From Liolophura sinensis (Eukaryota; Mollusca; Polyplacophora; Chitonida; Chitonidae), in assembly GCF_032854445.1 (NCBI RefSeq), contig NC_088299.1, positions 7,848,324 to 7,912,323 of the forward strand: a stretch of 64,000 bases of DNA, written 5' to 3'. Below are positions 33,664-45,331 of the stretch, piece after piece. Every line of letters starts with the position of its first letter. The stretch's first letter is position 1. The translations under genes and the position numbers were made by a program. A model generated the notes under the pieces. That model worked only from the letters and a program-made list of their open reading frames with translations. It made no database searches and had not been told where the DNA came from.

Positions 33664-34251
33664 ATGGGATGTGTAATTTCTAAAAGGAAGAGGAATCGGG
33701 TTGCCCCTTTGGAGGAAGACGTCGTGTCTTCAGAAGGTGAAGTTACTGTGGTGGAGACGATTTACTTGCCCCTCGCCCTCCAGCCAGCCCTTGAAGAGCC
33801 CCGCAAGAGGGAGTCGGAGCAAGAGGTGCTGAAGAAACTCAAAGAAGATGGAGTCTTAAGATCTGAGACTCTTATAGAAAAAGACAATGGTAGTGTGGCG
33901 TTTTTCGTCTCACTGGATGGAAACCCCTACCCGTCATGGAAGCCTCGGCTCCTGGAGCCCATTGAGCTGAAATATGAGCGGGACAAAATAAAAGCTGATC
34001 TTGACAAGCGAATGTCAAATGCCTGCCGACTGAGGAAGGACACATTGCGACGAGTGAAGAGGAAGGCCCGCATCGCATCTGCAAGGCAGAGGCAAGCCGT
34101 GGCCAAAAGAGAAAAGACTGAAGAAGAACAAAGGAGGATTTACAAAGAAAGGTTAGAAATAAAAATGGAGAGAGCTGCTAGAAAACGCCAGCAGTCCCGC
34201 CAGGGTCATAGAAAGACAGATGGCGGGAATGACAGAGAGAAAGGAGACTGA
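33664..34251 (+). CDS. STMND1-like (stathmin domain-containing) acylated protein, intronless
   Basis: 195 residues in one exon. An in-frame TAA 12 nt upstream and a good Kozak context (AAGATGG) support this start. It begins Met-Gly-Cys followed by KRKR, the arrangement of proteins that are N-myristoylated on Gly2, palmitoylated on Cys3 and held at membranes by basic residues. Residues 53-85 (EVLKKLKEDGVL...VAFFVSLDG) and the long charged helix at 97-180 follow the layout I know from STMND1: MGC start, short helix, beta-type stretch, basic coiled region. Stathmin-like helices bind tubulin, so a membrane-linked microtubule role is possible by inference. The vertebrate gene is multi-exon and longer, so this may be a compact ancestral form, a retrocopy, or a gene with unseen exons. 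The family call is moderate; that it is a real gene is likely from composition and start context. Confidence 0.6.
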   Translation: MGCVISKRKRNRVAPLEEDVVSSEGEVTVVETIYLPLALQPALEEPRKRESEQEVLKKLKEDGVLRSETLIEKDNGSVAFFVSLDGNPYPSWKPRLLEPIELKYERDKIKADLDKRMSNACRLRKDTLRRVKRKARIASARQRQAVAKREKTEEEQRRIYKERLEIKMERAARKRQQSRQGHRKTDGGNDREKGD

Positions 34252-34294
34252 TGTGGCATGTGAAAATGAAAATGCGTGTGGAGAGACTATGATG

Positions 34295-35350
34295 GAATTT
34301 GGTCATGGAGACAGTGGATTAGGTGATAATGCAATATCATGTGGGTGCGAAGAAACGAAATCAGGGCATTTGGTGTGGATGTGGAGCAAGGATGCGGGTG
34401 TGAAATTTGGAAATTTGCCAATTTGGTGTGGACGTGGAGCAAGGATGCCGGTGTGACGTAAGGACAGTGGGTTTGGATGTGAAACCGGGACACGTCGTGC
34501 GGATCTGTAGCAAAGAGAGCGGATTTGTAGTCATTACAGTGAGCGTGAATGGAGCCAGGACATATTGTGTGGATGTGCAGCAAAGAGAGCGGATGTATAG
34601 TCAGGACAGTGAGTGTAAATGTGGAGCCAGGACACATTGTGTGGATGTGGAGCAAAGAGATTAGATGTGTAGTCAGGACAGTGAGTGTAAATGTGGAGCC
34701 AGGACACATTGTGTGGATGTGGGGCAAAGAGAGTGGATGTGTAGTCAGGACAGTGAGTGTAAATGTGGAGCCAGGACACATTGTGTGGATGTGGAGCAAA
34801 GAGAGTGGATGTGTAGTCAGGACAGTGAGTGTAAATGTGGAGCCAGGACACATTGTGTGGATGTGGAGCAAAGAGAGTGAATGTGTAGTCAGGACAGTGA
34901 GTGTAAATGTGGAGCCAGGACACATTGTGTGGATGTGGGGCAAAGAGAGCGGATGTTTAGTCAGAGCAATGACTGTGAATGGAGCCAGGACACTGTGTGG
35001 ATGTGGAGCAAAGAGAGTGGATGTGTAGTCAGGACAGTGAGTGTAAATGTCGAGCAAGGACACATTGTGTGGATGTGGGGCAAAGAGAGCGGATGTTTAG
35101 TCAGAACAATGACTGTGAATGGAGCCAGGACACATTGTGTGGATGTGGGGCAAAAAGAGTGGATGTGTAGTCAGGACAGTGAGTGTAAATGTGGAGCCAG
35201 GACACATTGTGTGGATGTGGAGCAAAGAGAGTGGATGTGTAGTCAGGACAGTGAGTGTAAATGTGGAGCCAGGACACATTGTGTGGATGTGGGGCAAAGA
35301 GAGTGGATGTGTAGTCAGAACAATGAGTGTGAATGGAGCCAGGACACATA
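34295..35350. repeat. 72-bp minisatellite open in several frames
   Basis: About 13 copies, regular from 34600 on and degenerate before. The unit contains 'gtgtagtcaggacagtgagt' and 'ggagccaggacacattgtgt'. Seventy-two is 24 codons, and the unit lacks stops in most frames on both strands. ORFs of up to 258 codons therefore overlap here. It starts 45 bp after the STMND1-like stop, so it may form its 3' UTR. I see no evidence for translation. Confidence 0.93.
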
Positions 35351-36734
35351 GTTCGAAATCAGAATAGCGGATATGGAGTGACGTCAACGGGTATAGGGAG
35401 ATAACCTCTGTGGGCGTGCATGGATGTGAAGATCCATAGATCTGGATGTTGACTAATGAAAATAGATATTAGTTCGGAGTGAGGCTGGGAGTTATCCATG
35501 TAATTTAAAAAACCGAAAAATTGTGTATTATTAAGGTGTATTGTTTTTATGAAACTTTGATCCACCATCCAACTCAATGACAAAGATTAGTGGGTGGTTG
35601 TGAGCTGGTGCGGTTGATGTTTCTTAGAGTAAAATAATGGAGTAGAACGTACATACATTCGATGGATCTAAAAACGAAATGTATAACGCAAAATTATAGC
35701 ATATTTTAATGGCTTGATTAAAACATATATGCATTGTCTTATTTGATAGTTTTCAGTATTGAAATGTTAATGCGTATATATACCGCGAATGAAAAGATTC
35801 ACGTGCTGTATAAAACACAACACATCCACATGTGCAAAGGGAATACACTACAATGTAATGTTTTAAGCTGTTAAAGTTCATATATTTTAAACTCGTTTTC
35901 TTTTCTTTTTATTTTCTTCATGTATTATCGTCCAGATGGTTGACATGCAGTGGTAGTATATTAACACCTTCCGACGGTATATAAAAATATTGCTTGAGGC
36001 CTCATAAAATTTTCGAGATGTAGCGCGGTACAGCCATCTTCTACATTAAGATACTCCCGTACATGTTCTTGTTATTTATGCCTTATAACATTCCTTTTAA
36101 ACCGGTACTATATTTATATAACATTTATGAATACACAGTGTAAGAGAACATAGGGTGCACATGTGAGCCTCAGTCCCTACCGTCGACTTTGGAGCATTCA
36201 GACTTGAGGGGTAAGGGCGGAGTTGAACTATACGACACATCAGAGTCGACTTCGATTTCGACCTTCATCATGTAAATCATAATTTCCTTCATCTAAAATG
36301 ATCCCATGTCACCACCTGAGCACTTGCTGTAGGTACCGATGGTTGATCTTAGATCAAAATTATTACATCTGATATGACTTTTACCACGAGCGGATTTCGA
36401 CCCACAAAATGATTTTAACATGAAAGTCTCATTTAATGTGGCAACAATACAGACAACGTAATCTTCATGAATGAGTCCTCCGCCATGCTCGTGATATATA
36501 TCACTGGCCAGTCCGAATTGAAAAGCATATTGAGAGCATCACGTGATCTACATGATATTCCCTTTACAAAGATCTACAGAGCTTTACATTTGATTCTCGC
36601 TCGGCATGATATAGACTACACTGTGGTAACTGAGCTTGAATGAGATCAAGTTATTGTGAATTCATTAAAACTTTTAAATGAGCAATGTTGATAAATATCC
36701 TTCCCTGGTTTGATCCGTAGCAAAATTGGTAGAC

Positions 36735-36925
36735 AGCGGCCTCCGTGGCCGAATTTGATGTGCCTGATAGCGCGGCACAATGTGTCCGGAGCCTCTCACC
36801 AGTGCCGTCGCTGTGACTTTTCAGCAACCTACGGTTTCCTCTCACCATTATGCTGGCCGCCGACGAATAGGTGAGATATTCTTGAGACCAGCGTAAAACA
36901 CCAATCAAATAAGTAATTAAAATAA
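36735..36925 (+). mobile_element. SINE family A, internally deleted copy
   Basis: Head 'ggcctccgtggccgaattt' diverged in the A box; the centre is shortened; tail 'gcgtaaaacaccaatcaaat' present. Confidence 0.8.
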
Positions 36926-37560
36926 TGGATAGGTAATTAATTTAGGCTGCTGGATGGCCTAGTGCAGTATCCAGTGACTGGGTGTTGGGTGTCGCATCTG
37001 GTGTCTCCGGCATGGTATTCCAGTGAGGCACCAGTATGTGTGTACGAACAGACCTATATTACTAGAGCTGAAATAAAGTTGAAAGCGATGCAATAAACAA
37101 CGAACAAAACGGGAAGGTAAATAAATAAGTAGATTTTAATAAAAGTAATCTTAGCCAACTGTTAGCGACAGCTTCGCAGTGCCCATGGTAGGAACTGGTG
37201 TATTATGCTTAACGAACAGATTACTTATGGATAGCAAATTTCTTTTCATTTAGTGCCGGTGACGTTTCCACTTAGCTTGAAGAATTGTTTTCACACTATG
37301 GAAACAGTTTATAACGATTATTAAGGCTGTCCCATAATACAACCGTGGATTAATGTCAGACAGATGAGAGCTAATTGCCAATCACTGCCCAGGTAGTCTT
37401 TCACTGGTAGTGACCACGATTTAAAGGTCAGAAATCTTTTCTCAGCTAATCCTTGTCACCATCCCTTACAGCAGGAGAACTAGCGACCAGATTTACAGAA
37501 ATTACGAAGAGGGTTACTTAAATGCACTAAGTCTTCTCCAAAGGTCAGAGGTTTACTCCA

Positions 37561-37777
37561 GGCCCGGGGTCAGAGAGTAACCTTAGACTTAAGTCAAAAT
37601 TTCATATTACTTTAAAATTGTTGTAACCTGTAACACGATCAAAATATTGGTTCACAACGTAAATTCTGGGTAAGTCACCGTGGAACAAATTTTAGCTAAA
37701 ATGACGGAAAGGAACATACCAAGCTTAATGATTGAAATTTTGACATAAGCCTAAGATCGCTTCGTGACCCCGGGGCC
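37561..37777. mobile_element. 217-bp MITE with about 45-bp inverted ends
   Basis: The left end 'ggcccggggtca' ... 'aagtcaaaatttca' and the right end 'tgaaattttgacataagcct' ... 'tgaccccggggcc' are imperfect inverted repeats covering some 45 bp each. No coding capacity; target duplication not evident. Confidence 0.75.
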
Positions 37778-38444
37778 AGCCACACGATTTCTCTCAGTCA
37801 TAAATCTGACCGCCGCCAGCATTTATTTTCAGCACGACGTTAGTATAAATAAATAAATAAACAAATAAACCAAATAAATACTCTGTTCTCTGCACCCACA
37901 GAATGTGTCTACTAGATAACCAGATAGTTGTAAGTGCAAGTAAAAAAGTAGTAAAAATGTTTTCTGTCATAAATAAAGTAGATCGAAAAACTCATAGTTG
38001 GAGTGTAAATAAATGAAATGAAATAAATATGCAATTTTGACCGTGGATGATACACCTGTCAAAGATGATTTATCATGACTTCATCACCGCTAAGAGAGAT
38101 CACTAAAATCCTCAGACTAATTAATTACTCTTAACAGCTTACCTGTTGCCACCTTTACTTGACTACTATACTCACCTGTTGTAAACACCTCTGTTCATTG
38201 TTTCTCACATGTAGCCTTGCGAAAAATGCCTCCATTGATTGTTTCTCACTTACAAATCCGTTAGAATCTACCTGGAGAGTTACCACCCCTTGCTGATTAG
38301 TCCTCAGCCGTTCCGCAGTAAATTTTTGTTTCAACATCAATAATTATATTGCAAGTTTGTTCAATGATATTGTTTTAACAACGTTTTTAGGGGCTGTGTG
38401 GAAACGCCACCAGCAATAAATGACTAAATAAATAAATAAATATT

Positions 38445-38545
38445 TTTTTTTTTATTTCTTTGCTGTGTTAACGCCATACTCAAGAGAGAGTTTTTTCCCT
38501 TATACAATGGTGGTAATTGTTATGGGTCCTCTATCGGTTTCCCCA
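38445..38545 (-). mobile_element. SINE tail fragment, diverged
   Basis: 'taacgccatactcaag' and 'cttatacaatggtggtaat' recall the family A tail. Confidence 0.45.
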
Positions 38546-39541
38546 CATTGCTAATAAGGGGCAGCATTTCTGTGGACCTAGTAGTCATGAATATGTTACA
38601 TAGCTGATCAAAGATATATTACGTTCTTCCCAACTTGGTTTTCAGAAACACAAATCAGTACTCTTTCATTCACTAACCTTCTTGAAATCGGTATTTCAGA
38701 GTTTGCTGTCCGATACAGGCCAGAGCTATGCGCTACAAAGACAATTTTCCTTTAATCCTATCATAAGTCTGGCATCATGTTACCTATTTATTGTAAATAA
38801 TACCCTAACGTCACAATGAATGCAAATGTATTTGTCGAAAGTCAAACTTCGCAATACTGCCATTTTAGATACGAGTCGGCGTCCGTTAAAAAGATAAACT
38901 CGTGGAACGTTTGGTTTGATTGCACTATTCAGAGCGATTGACAACTTCTGTGAGAGTCTTAACTTTATTTATTATTTTAATAATGAAGAGAATAAGTAAC
39001 TTATTTGAGAAAAGTAGACGGTAATAATTTTGGTCCACACTAAAAAGGGAGACAGATGATTCGAAAATAACAATTTGCGAATGTTGGATGCAGTCCGACT
39101 GGATGCGTTGGTTATATTTGGGTTAATTGTGACGATGTGTTCTTTATTATTAAAAATATTTTTTCTCGAGTAATGAGGTAATGTGAATTCAGAGTTACTC
39201 ACAAACTGTTTACGCGCGAACAACTTTAACAGCGCAGGCAACATTCAAGATGGTCAATGTGGAAAATGAACGGGAAACACGACTAACCAAACCCGGACTT
39301 AGTTATACAGCCTTTAAATGCTTGGCCTTTGCTAGGTATACCTTACAACGGGTGTGGGTTTCCTTCACCCACAAACCTGCGTAAGCCACCTCTTATAAGT
39401 GGAAAAATCTTATGTGAGGTGTTAAGCGAAAATAAATACAGAAATAACATATGAATAAAAAACGCGAACGATGTAATTTGCTTTGAAAAGGGACATGCGT
39501 TTATAAAGCCCTATATCCTTTCCGGTCGTACGTCTATGGTT

Positions 39542-39657
39542 ATACCTGGATTCTAATTTCTGCTTGAATGTGATGCAATTCCCATGGATAAGTTGATTGT
39601 TTGCTTGTTTGATATTTGGACTGCTTGATCATACCTGGATTTTAATTTCTGCTTGAA
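39542..39657 (+). repeat. 88-bp repeat, about 1.3 copies
   Basis: 'tacctggattctaatttctg' at 39545 recurs at 39633 (one change). The same unit occurs inverted at 48560-48890. Confidence 0.7.
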
Positions 39658-39906
39658 GGGGCCTCCGTGGCTCAGTTGATTAGCGCGCTAGTGCAGCGTA
39701 ATGACCTCTCACCAATGCGGTCGCTGTGAGTTCAAGTCCAGCTGATGCTGGCTCCCTCTCCGGCGTAAGCAACCTGCGGAGGGCCGTGGGTTTCCCACGG
39801 GCTCTGCCCGGTTTCCTCGCACCATAATGCTAGCCACCGTCGAGTAAATGAAATATTCGTGAGTACGGCGTAAAACACCAATCAGACAAATAAATAAATA
39901 AATAAA
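39658..39906 (+). mobile_element. SINE family A, near full length
   Basis: Head 'ggggcctccgtggctcagtt', B box GTTCAAGTCC, body with a 20-bp deletion, tail 'gagtacggcgtaaaacacca', then (AAAT)n. Confidence 0.9.
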
Positions 39907-40174
39907 TGTATATATAGCCCTATATTCATTTAAGGACTTTTAGAGGGCATGGTTAGTGTTCTCTTGCATTGTTATTCAAATAAGTTTTACAAAAGATTAG
40001 CCTTCTATTTTGGATGACCCTGTCACACAGGGCGCAATTTCATACTTCGTACCGGTAAATCCATTTTTTCTCGCAAATGACGGTTAATGGCACTACAACC
40101 CAGACAAGGCCAAAAAACGTTACGAGAAATATGACTTACAAGAAGTTTTGTGAAAGTGAATCCAAGACTTAATT

Positions 40175-40335
40175 ACTGCATTTCACCATGTTTAGTTTAT
40201 ATAAAAATGCACTTTTGGGAGCTTCACAAAAACCGCTCTTAAGTAGTTCTATATAATCATTCTGGTGGATGAATCAATCAGGAATCAAGCAAAATGGATG
40301 ACTTGAAAAATTCTAAACTTTAGGTGAAATATAGT
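40175..40335. mobile_element. Small MITE, TIR family 'tactgtatttcacc'
   Basis: The ends 'tactgcatttcaccatgttt' and 'aaactttaggtgaaatatag' are inverted. The interior has 'gcacttttgggagcttcac'. Confidence 0.65.
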
Positions 40336-41027
40336 GTATGTACTCAGTTAGTACCGGCACAGTGGGTCATATTCTTGAGAGACATAACCAGTTAATGTAT
40401 GCTTTGTGACTGGTTCCCCGTGCAAAGCCGTCATCCAGAAAACCCCGAAGAGTTATACAAAGTGACCGATTTGCGTTCTTGCTGCTTGAGGAGAAATCAA
40501 TTAATAATTGCTTACAGAATATTATAGGAGTCTGAATGTATCTTTTCGTGCTGCATTTTTGATGGCCATTTCCTGTCTTCATTAGGTGCATAAACTAGTA
40601 ATCATACATATATTTATGTTCTATTTTGTGTTATGCACTTTGTAACAAGAATTTACATAGAAGAAATGTGGATCAATATTACAGTTAGGTTAATTGAGAC
40701 GAATCTTCTCAACTTTCCGTGTATGAGGCAAAACTCTCACAATATAATATTAAATTTAGGAGTCTGTTGTCTGAGTGATCCTAGAATGTACTCTGTTGTT
40801 ACAGCAGTTTTGCTAAAAAATATAACAAACATGTTCTAGTCATCCAACATAAATATTGCATTAGAACATCAGGATATTATGTTGAATATGACACAGTACT
40901 AGGGTATAATGAAAGAATACATTCCAGTATCACTCAGACAACAGATGCTCTGTTAAAATTAACAGATTTTTAAAATGCATTTTAAGCAGTACTTCATGTG
41001 TCAACAATTATAGGTTTAAACCCCTGT

Positions 41028-41268
41028 TCAAGTGGTGGTGAGTTTGTAAAGACAAGTGCTCCCCTACGAAAGTAAGACCACACAAACGAACTCGCCATTA
41101 CCTTCATCCGCTTATTACAACCAAAAACCCAACCAATAATGACAAAGAAATCTACAAATTCTTTGCTCAAGGCCGGGATTGAACCCAGGTTTGCACGCGG
41201 TGCTCCTCTTCGGTCTGAGTCGCGCATCCTATATACTCATTGAGTTACAACACGCTGCCTTCCTTGCA
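41028..41268 (-). mobile_element. tRNA-derived SINE, third family
   Basis: On the minus strand a tRNA-like head with a perfect B box (GGTTCAATCCCGG, near 41180) and an A-box-like 'gtaactcaatgagtatat' precedes a body. Seen once in the window, so the family status is inferred from Pol III boxes only. Confidence 0.5.
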
Positions 41269-41437
41269 TAAAGCTGTATTTAAATTAGCAACATCATGTC
41301 ACCTTTCCCTTATTACCTTTCCTTACATACGTATTAGATACATGGTCTGCGGGCATCAAAGTGGATGTCTGTAGTGAATTTAAATACAGAACTTCGTATT
41401 ATACGAACTATATACCAACAATTTGTATACATGTATT

Positions 41438-41615
41438 GTGAGTTCAAGTCCAGCTCAGGCTGGCTTCCTCTCCCGCCGTACGTGGGAAGGTCTTTCAGTA
41501 ACCTGCAGATGGTCGTGGGTTTTCACAGGGCTCTGCCCGGTTTACTGCCCCTATAATGGTCGTCATCGTATAAGTGAAATATTCTTGAGTGCGGCGTAAA
41601 GCTCCAATCAAATCA
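41438..41615 (+). mobile_element. SINE family A, 5'-truncated copy
   Basis: Begins at the B box ('gtgagttcaagtccagctca') and continues to the tail 'gcggcgtaaagctccaatca'. Confidence 0.85.
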
Positions 41616-41825
41616 AAAAGTATACATGTATTGCATACGACGACATGTTGACACATGTGGGATGACGTTTCCGACTTTCACTGAATCCACATGTATGTTA
41701 CCTTTTCGAAGGTCATCAACCACATTTATGAGCGCACACCATTTGTAATTTTTATGTGTCTGTGGGTTTTCATAATACGCTAATTTTTTTCCTATATACC
41801 GTTAGTTATTTTACCAGTCGATAGA

Positions 41826-42180
41826 GTGAGTGCTTGGAGTTTAACGTCGTACTCAACAATTTTTCAGTCATATGACGACAAAGGAATCATTAGGGCGCAT
41901 GTACGTGTAATGTGCCTCCTTGTTGCAGGACGGATTTCCACCGCTCTTTTATTTAGTGCTGCTTCACTGAGACGACTTACCGAAGGCAAGTAAGCCGCTC
42001 CGCCCGAGCCATTATACTGATACGGGTCAACCAGTGGCTATCCCCTTCATGCTGAACGCCAAGCGAGGAAGTTACAACTTCCTCTTTTAAAGTCTTAGGT
42101 GTGACTCGATCAAGGATTGATCCTGGATTTACCGGTCCCGAAGCGGACGATCTACCAACTGTGCTATCCGGGCCGGTCCG
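41826..42180 (-). mobile_element. SINE family B, full length with 9-bp target-site duplication
   Basis: On the minus strand the head has A box TAGCACAGTTGG and B-box-like GGATCAATCC. The duplication gtcgataga is perfect at 41817-41825 and 42181-42189. Confidence 0.9.
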
Positions 42181-42689
42181 GTCGATAGAAAACATCGGCG
42201 TATGCACGAGTTTCGATAAACAATCTACTCATACAGCATGTGTCGTCAAAATCTAATGAGGCAAAGGCAGTTTTTTTCATTAAATATCTCAACTGGGTCA
42301 CATTTCATTGTGATTTGCAGATTCTGCTCTATTCCCAAGAAATGAATTCAAGGTGTACTTTACAAGGACTGTTCAATTTTGTTTAGTTTGGATTAAATAG
42401 TTATCAGTAAAACTTATCAGCAAATCTCGCAATTGCATAGCGTGAGTACAAAGGCCCTACAGGATGTGGCAGCCGCTCTGCAGTGAATATCAGTAAATCC
42501 ATATATGGGAACTGACCAATCATATATCTAGGCGCGTATCCGTTAAGAATTACACCAGTCTCTTTAACTGACGTACTGCAGCAGATGTGCAGCATCTGAA
42601 CACAGGCACCTGGATGCATGGCTACTTGGGATAGCTGTGACATATGACCTACCAATGACGTTGTCACCTGAGCTGTGGCTCTCTATGTG

Positions 42690-42805
42690 GGAAGGTCTGC
42701 CCGCTGTAACCTGTAACCTGTTCATGGTGGTGTGCTTCCATCCCGGCTCTCCTTACCATGATCCTCCACCGTAATGCCGATGGAGTATTCTTTTGGTGTA
42801 AAACA
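42690..42805 (+). mobile_element. Highly diverged SINE-like remnant
   Basis: 'gtgggaaggtctgcc', 'tgtaacctgttcatggtgg' and a 'ggtgtaaaacattgaatc' end recall family A, next to the (TA)n tract. Confidence 0.35.
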
Positions 42806-42827
42806 TTGAATCTACGCGGACAACCTG

Positions 42828-42831
<4 letters not shown>

Positions 42832-42920
<89 letters not shown>
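42832..42920. repeat. (TA)n microsatellite, about 44 repeats
   Basis: Uninterrupted alternating TA of about 89 bp. The poly-Ile/Tyr ORFs across it are artefacts. Confidence 0.97.
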
Positions 42921-42925
<5 letters not shown>

Positions 42926-43112
42926 TACATTTTCAATAATATGAAATGCGCACGTGCACTGTCTGTTGTGTAATACTAACATACAAATTATCCACTGACT
43001 GTATAATTTCACTTTAAGGCAACATTTATAAGAAACGCCTTAAATGACAGTCTATGATTTTGCCTAGGTTGCATATTGGTAAAACGGGCAACAATAAGTA
43101 TCATGGCTGTAT

Positions 43113-43240
43113 TCATTTATTTATTTAATTGATTGGTGTTTTAGGCCGTACTCAACAATATTTAACTTATACGACGACGGTCAGTCTTATGAACACAGGG
43201 GAACTCTCTACCATCCGCAGAATGCTACCAGACCTTCGCA
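43113..43240 (-). mobile_element. SINE family A, 5'-truncated copy
   Basis: Tail 'gattggtgttttaggccgta' and part of the body; head missing. Confidence 0.8.
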
Positions 43241-43679
43241 TTATCATGCCTGTAAACTTGGTGTGATGTACTGTTCAGTGCTGTACGTTTATTCATTTAC
43301 AGTAGGAATCCGCTTATAGAGGACTTCGGTTTTGGCTGGTTTCCGCATATACATTTGTCTCAAGAATACGATTTCGGCTGCCATTCTTCGGCCTTTGATG
43401 TGTGTGAAAAGAGAACACCTTGTATGCCTGTCTTTGGGTTATACAAATGGCTACAGATGACAACTGGAGTTTTATGGTAAAACCTAATGAGAAATAGGGT
43501 ATAAATATCTTATACTAGGTAAACCTAATGAGAATCAGACCGTAAGACCCTTTGGGCTGCAAGACACCAGTTTGAAGAAAGAAGCCCCAGGGGGGTTTGC
43601 CATCAGCCCCTTCTAGAACCTCTTGGCTTCCCATTAGGACGTCGCAGTTTTCAGCACAGAAATTGGCAATTATTTTAAC

Positions 43680-44700
43680 TGCGACCCCGGTTGTCTCAAC
43701 GGCAACCGGTTATTCAGAGTCCGTCAATTTCAGCAGAAAACTAGATGGTCTCAACAGCAACCTTTTATTTAGAGTCTGTCCATTTCAACAGAAAACTAGA
43801 TGGTCTCAGCAGCAACCCTTTATTCATTCCGTCAATCTGAACAAAAAACTAGATGGTCTCAACAGCAACCCTTTATTCAGAGCCCGTCAGTCTCAACAAA
43901 ACACTAGATCGTCTTTACGAAAACCCTTTATTCAGAGTCCGTCAATTTCGACAGAAATCTAGAAGGTCTCAACAGCAACCCTTTATTCAGAGTCTGTCAA
44001 TTTCAACAAAAAACTAGATACTCTCAACAGCAACCCTTTATTCAGAGTCTGTCAATTTCAACAAAAAACTAGATACTCTCAACAGTGACCCTTTATTCGG
44101 AGTTCGTCAATTTCAACAGAAAACTAGATGGTCTCAACAGCAACCCTTTATTCATAGTCCGTCAATTTTAACAGAAAACTAGATGGTCTCAAAGCAACCC
44201 TTTATTCAGAGTCCGTCAATTTCAACAGAAAACTAGATGGTCTCAACAGCAACCCTTTATTCAGAGCCCGTCAATCTCAACAAATAACTAGATCGTCTTT
44301 ACAAAAACCCTTTATTCAGAGTGTGCCAACTTCATCAGAAAACTAAATGGTCTCAACACCAACCCTTTATTCAGTCCGTAACTTCAACCAAAAACTAGAT
44401 GGTCTCAACAGGACCCTTTATTCAACACAAAACTAGATGGTCTCAACGGTGGCCCTTTATTCGGAGTCCATCAATCTCAACAAAAAACTAGATCGCCTCA
44501 ACAGCAACCCTTTATTCAAAGTCCGTAAATTTCAACAGAAAACTAGATGGCCTCATAGCAACCATTTAGTCATAGTCTGTCACTTTCAACAGAAAACTAG
44601 ATGGTCTCAAAGCAACCCTTTATTCAGAGTCCGTCAATTTCAACAGAAAACTAAAATGTCTCAACAGCAACCATTTATTCAGAGTCTATCGGTTTCAATG
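43680..44700. repeat. 54/55-bp minisatellite, about 19 copies
   Basis: Unit includes 'aacagaaaactagatggtct' and 'caacagcaaccctttattca'; spacing varies from 53 to 55 bp. ORFs of 121 and 116 codons (DGLNSNPLFRV...) arise by chance. Confidence 0.92.
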
Positions 44701-45025
44701 GAGGATGTTTCAGAAGTATACGGTTTCGAAGACGGTACTGTTTATGTTTTGCGGAAATTCACACACACCTATGTGAAGAAGACTTGACTACGTTTGTACA
44801 TCGGCGCAAAGGGATGTACGGGATTATGCGAAGCTGTCATACGTCAGTCTGTCACCACAGCTGCCTGGCGGCGATCTAATTGTTTTGTATACCTGTCCAC
44901 AGCGGGATGCTCCATTAATGAATTCATGCCTGTGCAACCCGTTCCAGGACACGACAGTCTAATTGCCCAAAAGCCGTTTACACCGAACTGTTAGTATATT
45001 AGCCGTGATCCTGATCTTATATTTG

Positions 45026-45033
45026 TATAAAAG
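45026..45033 (+). promoter_or_regulatory. TATA box upstream of a signal-peptide exon
   Basis: TATAAAAG in a normal-composition stretch. A TSS about 30 bp downstream would leave a 5' UTR of roughly 190 nt before the ATG at 45250. Confidence 0.45.
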
Positions 45034-45249
45034 CTGGTTGTGTTTCCGATATAGGCAGTTGACCATAGGACAGGAAGCTGGATGCTATACCCTCTTGAAA
45101 TATTAATCGATGTATTAGAACGGTTGTACAGCCAGAGCTGTTCGTTTGCGGCCCCATTCGTTGGTATAGCCGCTGTAATGGTGCTCAGCCTGTCATAGGC
45201 TTACATACAGCATAAGGTTTCCTGTAATGTCACAGGTGGAGTGTGAGGG

Positions 45250-45331
45250 ATGTTGACTTGGAGGACGTTCTGTTACATTGGGGTTCTACTTTCTGTAGAA
45301 CATCACAGCCTGGGCCACACCAACTATACAG
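45250..45331 (+). CDS. Candidate first coding exon with signal peptide (gene unknown)
   Basis: ATG, 27 codons and one base, then donor ACAG|gtaaat. The peptide MLTWRTFCYIGVLLSVEHHS has a charged start and a hydrophobic core (FCYIGVLLSV), like a signal peptide. It follows a TATA box by 217 bp. The out phase (1) equals the in phase of the exon at 60549, so both may belong to one plus-strand gene with or without intermediate exons. No family can be named from 27 residues. Confidence 0.4.

Larger units (their letters stand above)
35351..45025. other. Gene-poor repeat-rich interval
   Basis: Ten kilobases without a supportable coding region: SINE and MITE copies, the (TA)n tract at 42832-42920 and the 54/55-bp array at 43680-44700 are listed separately. 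The sequence at 35360-36730 and 37900-38440 holds nothing recognised. Confidence 0.6.

Noticed and set aside
34287-35387. Several overlapping long ORFs on both strands
   Set aside because: All arise from the 72-bp minisatellite; kept only as an observation, not as genes.
42664-43012. Poly-Tyr/Ile ORFs
   Set aside because: Translation of the (TA)n microsatellite.
43597-44787. 121- and 116-codon plus-strand ORFs with NSNPLFRV repeats
   Set aside because: By-product of the 54/55-bp array; unit length changes break the frame.
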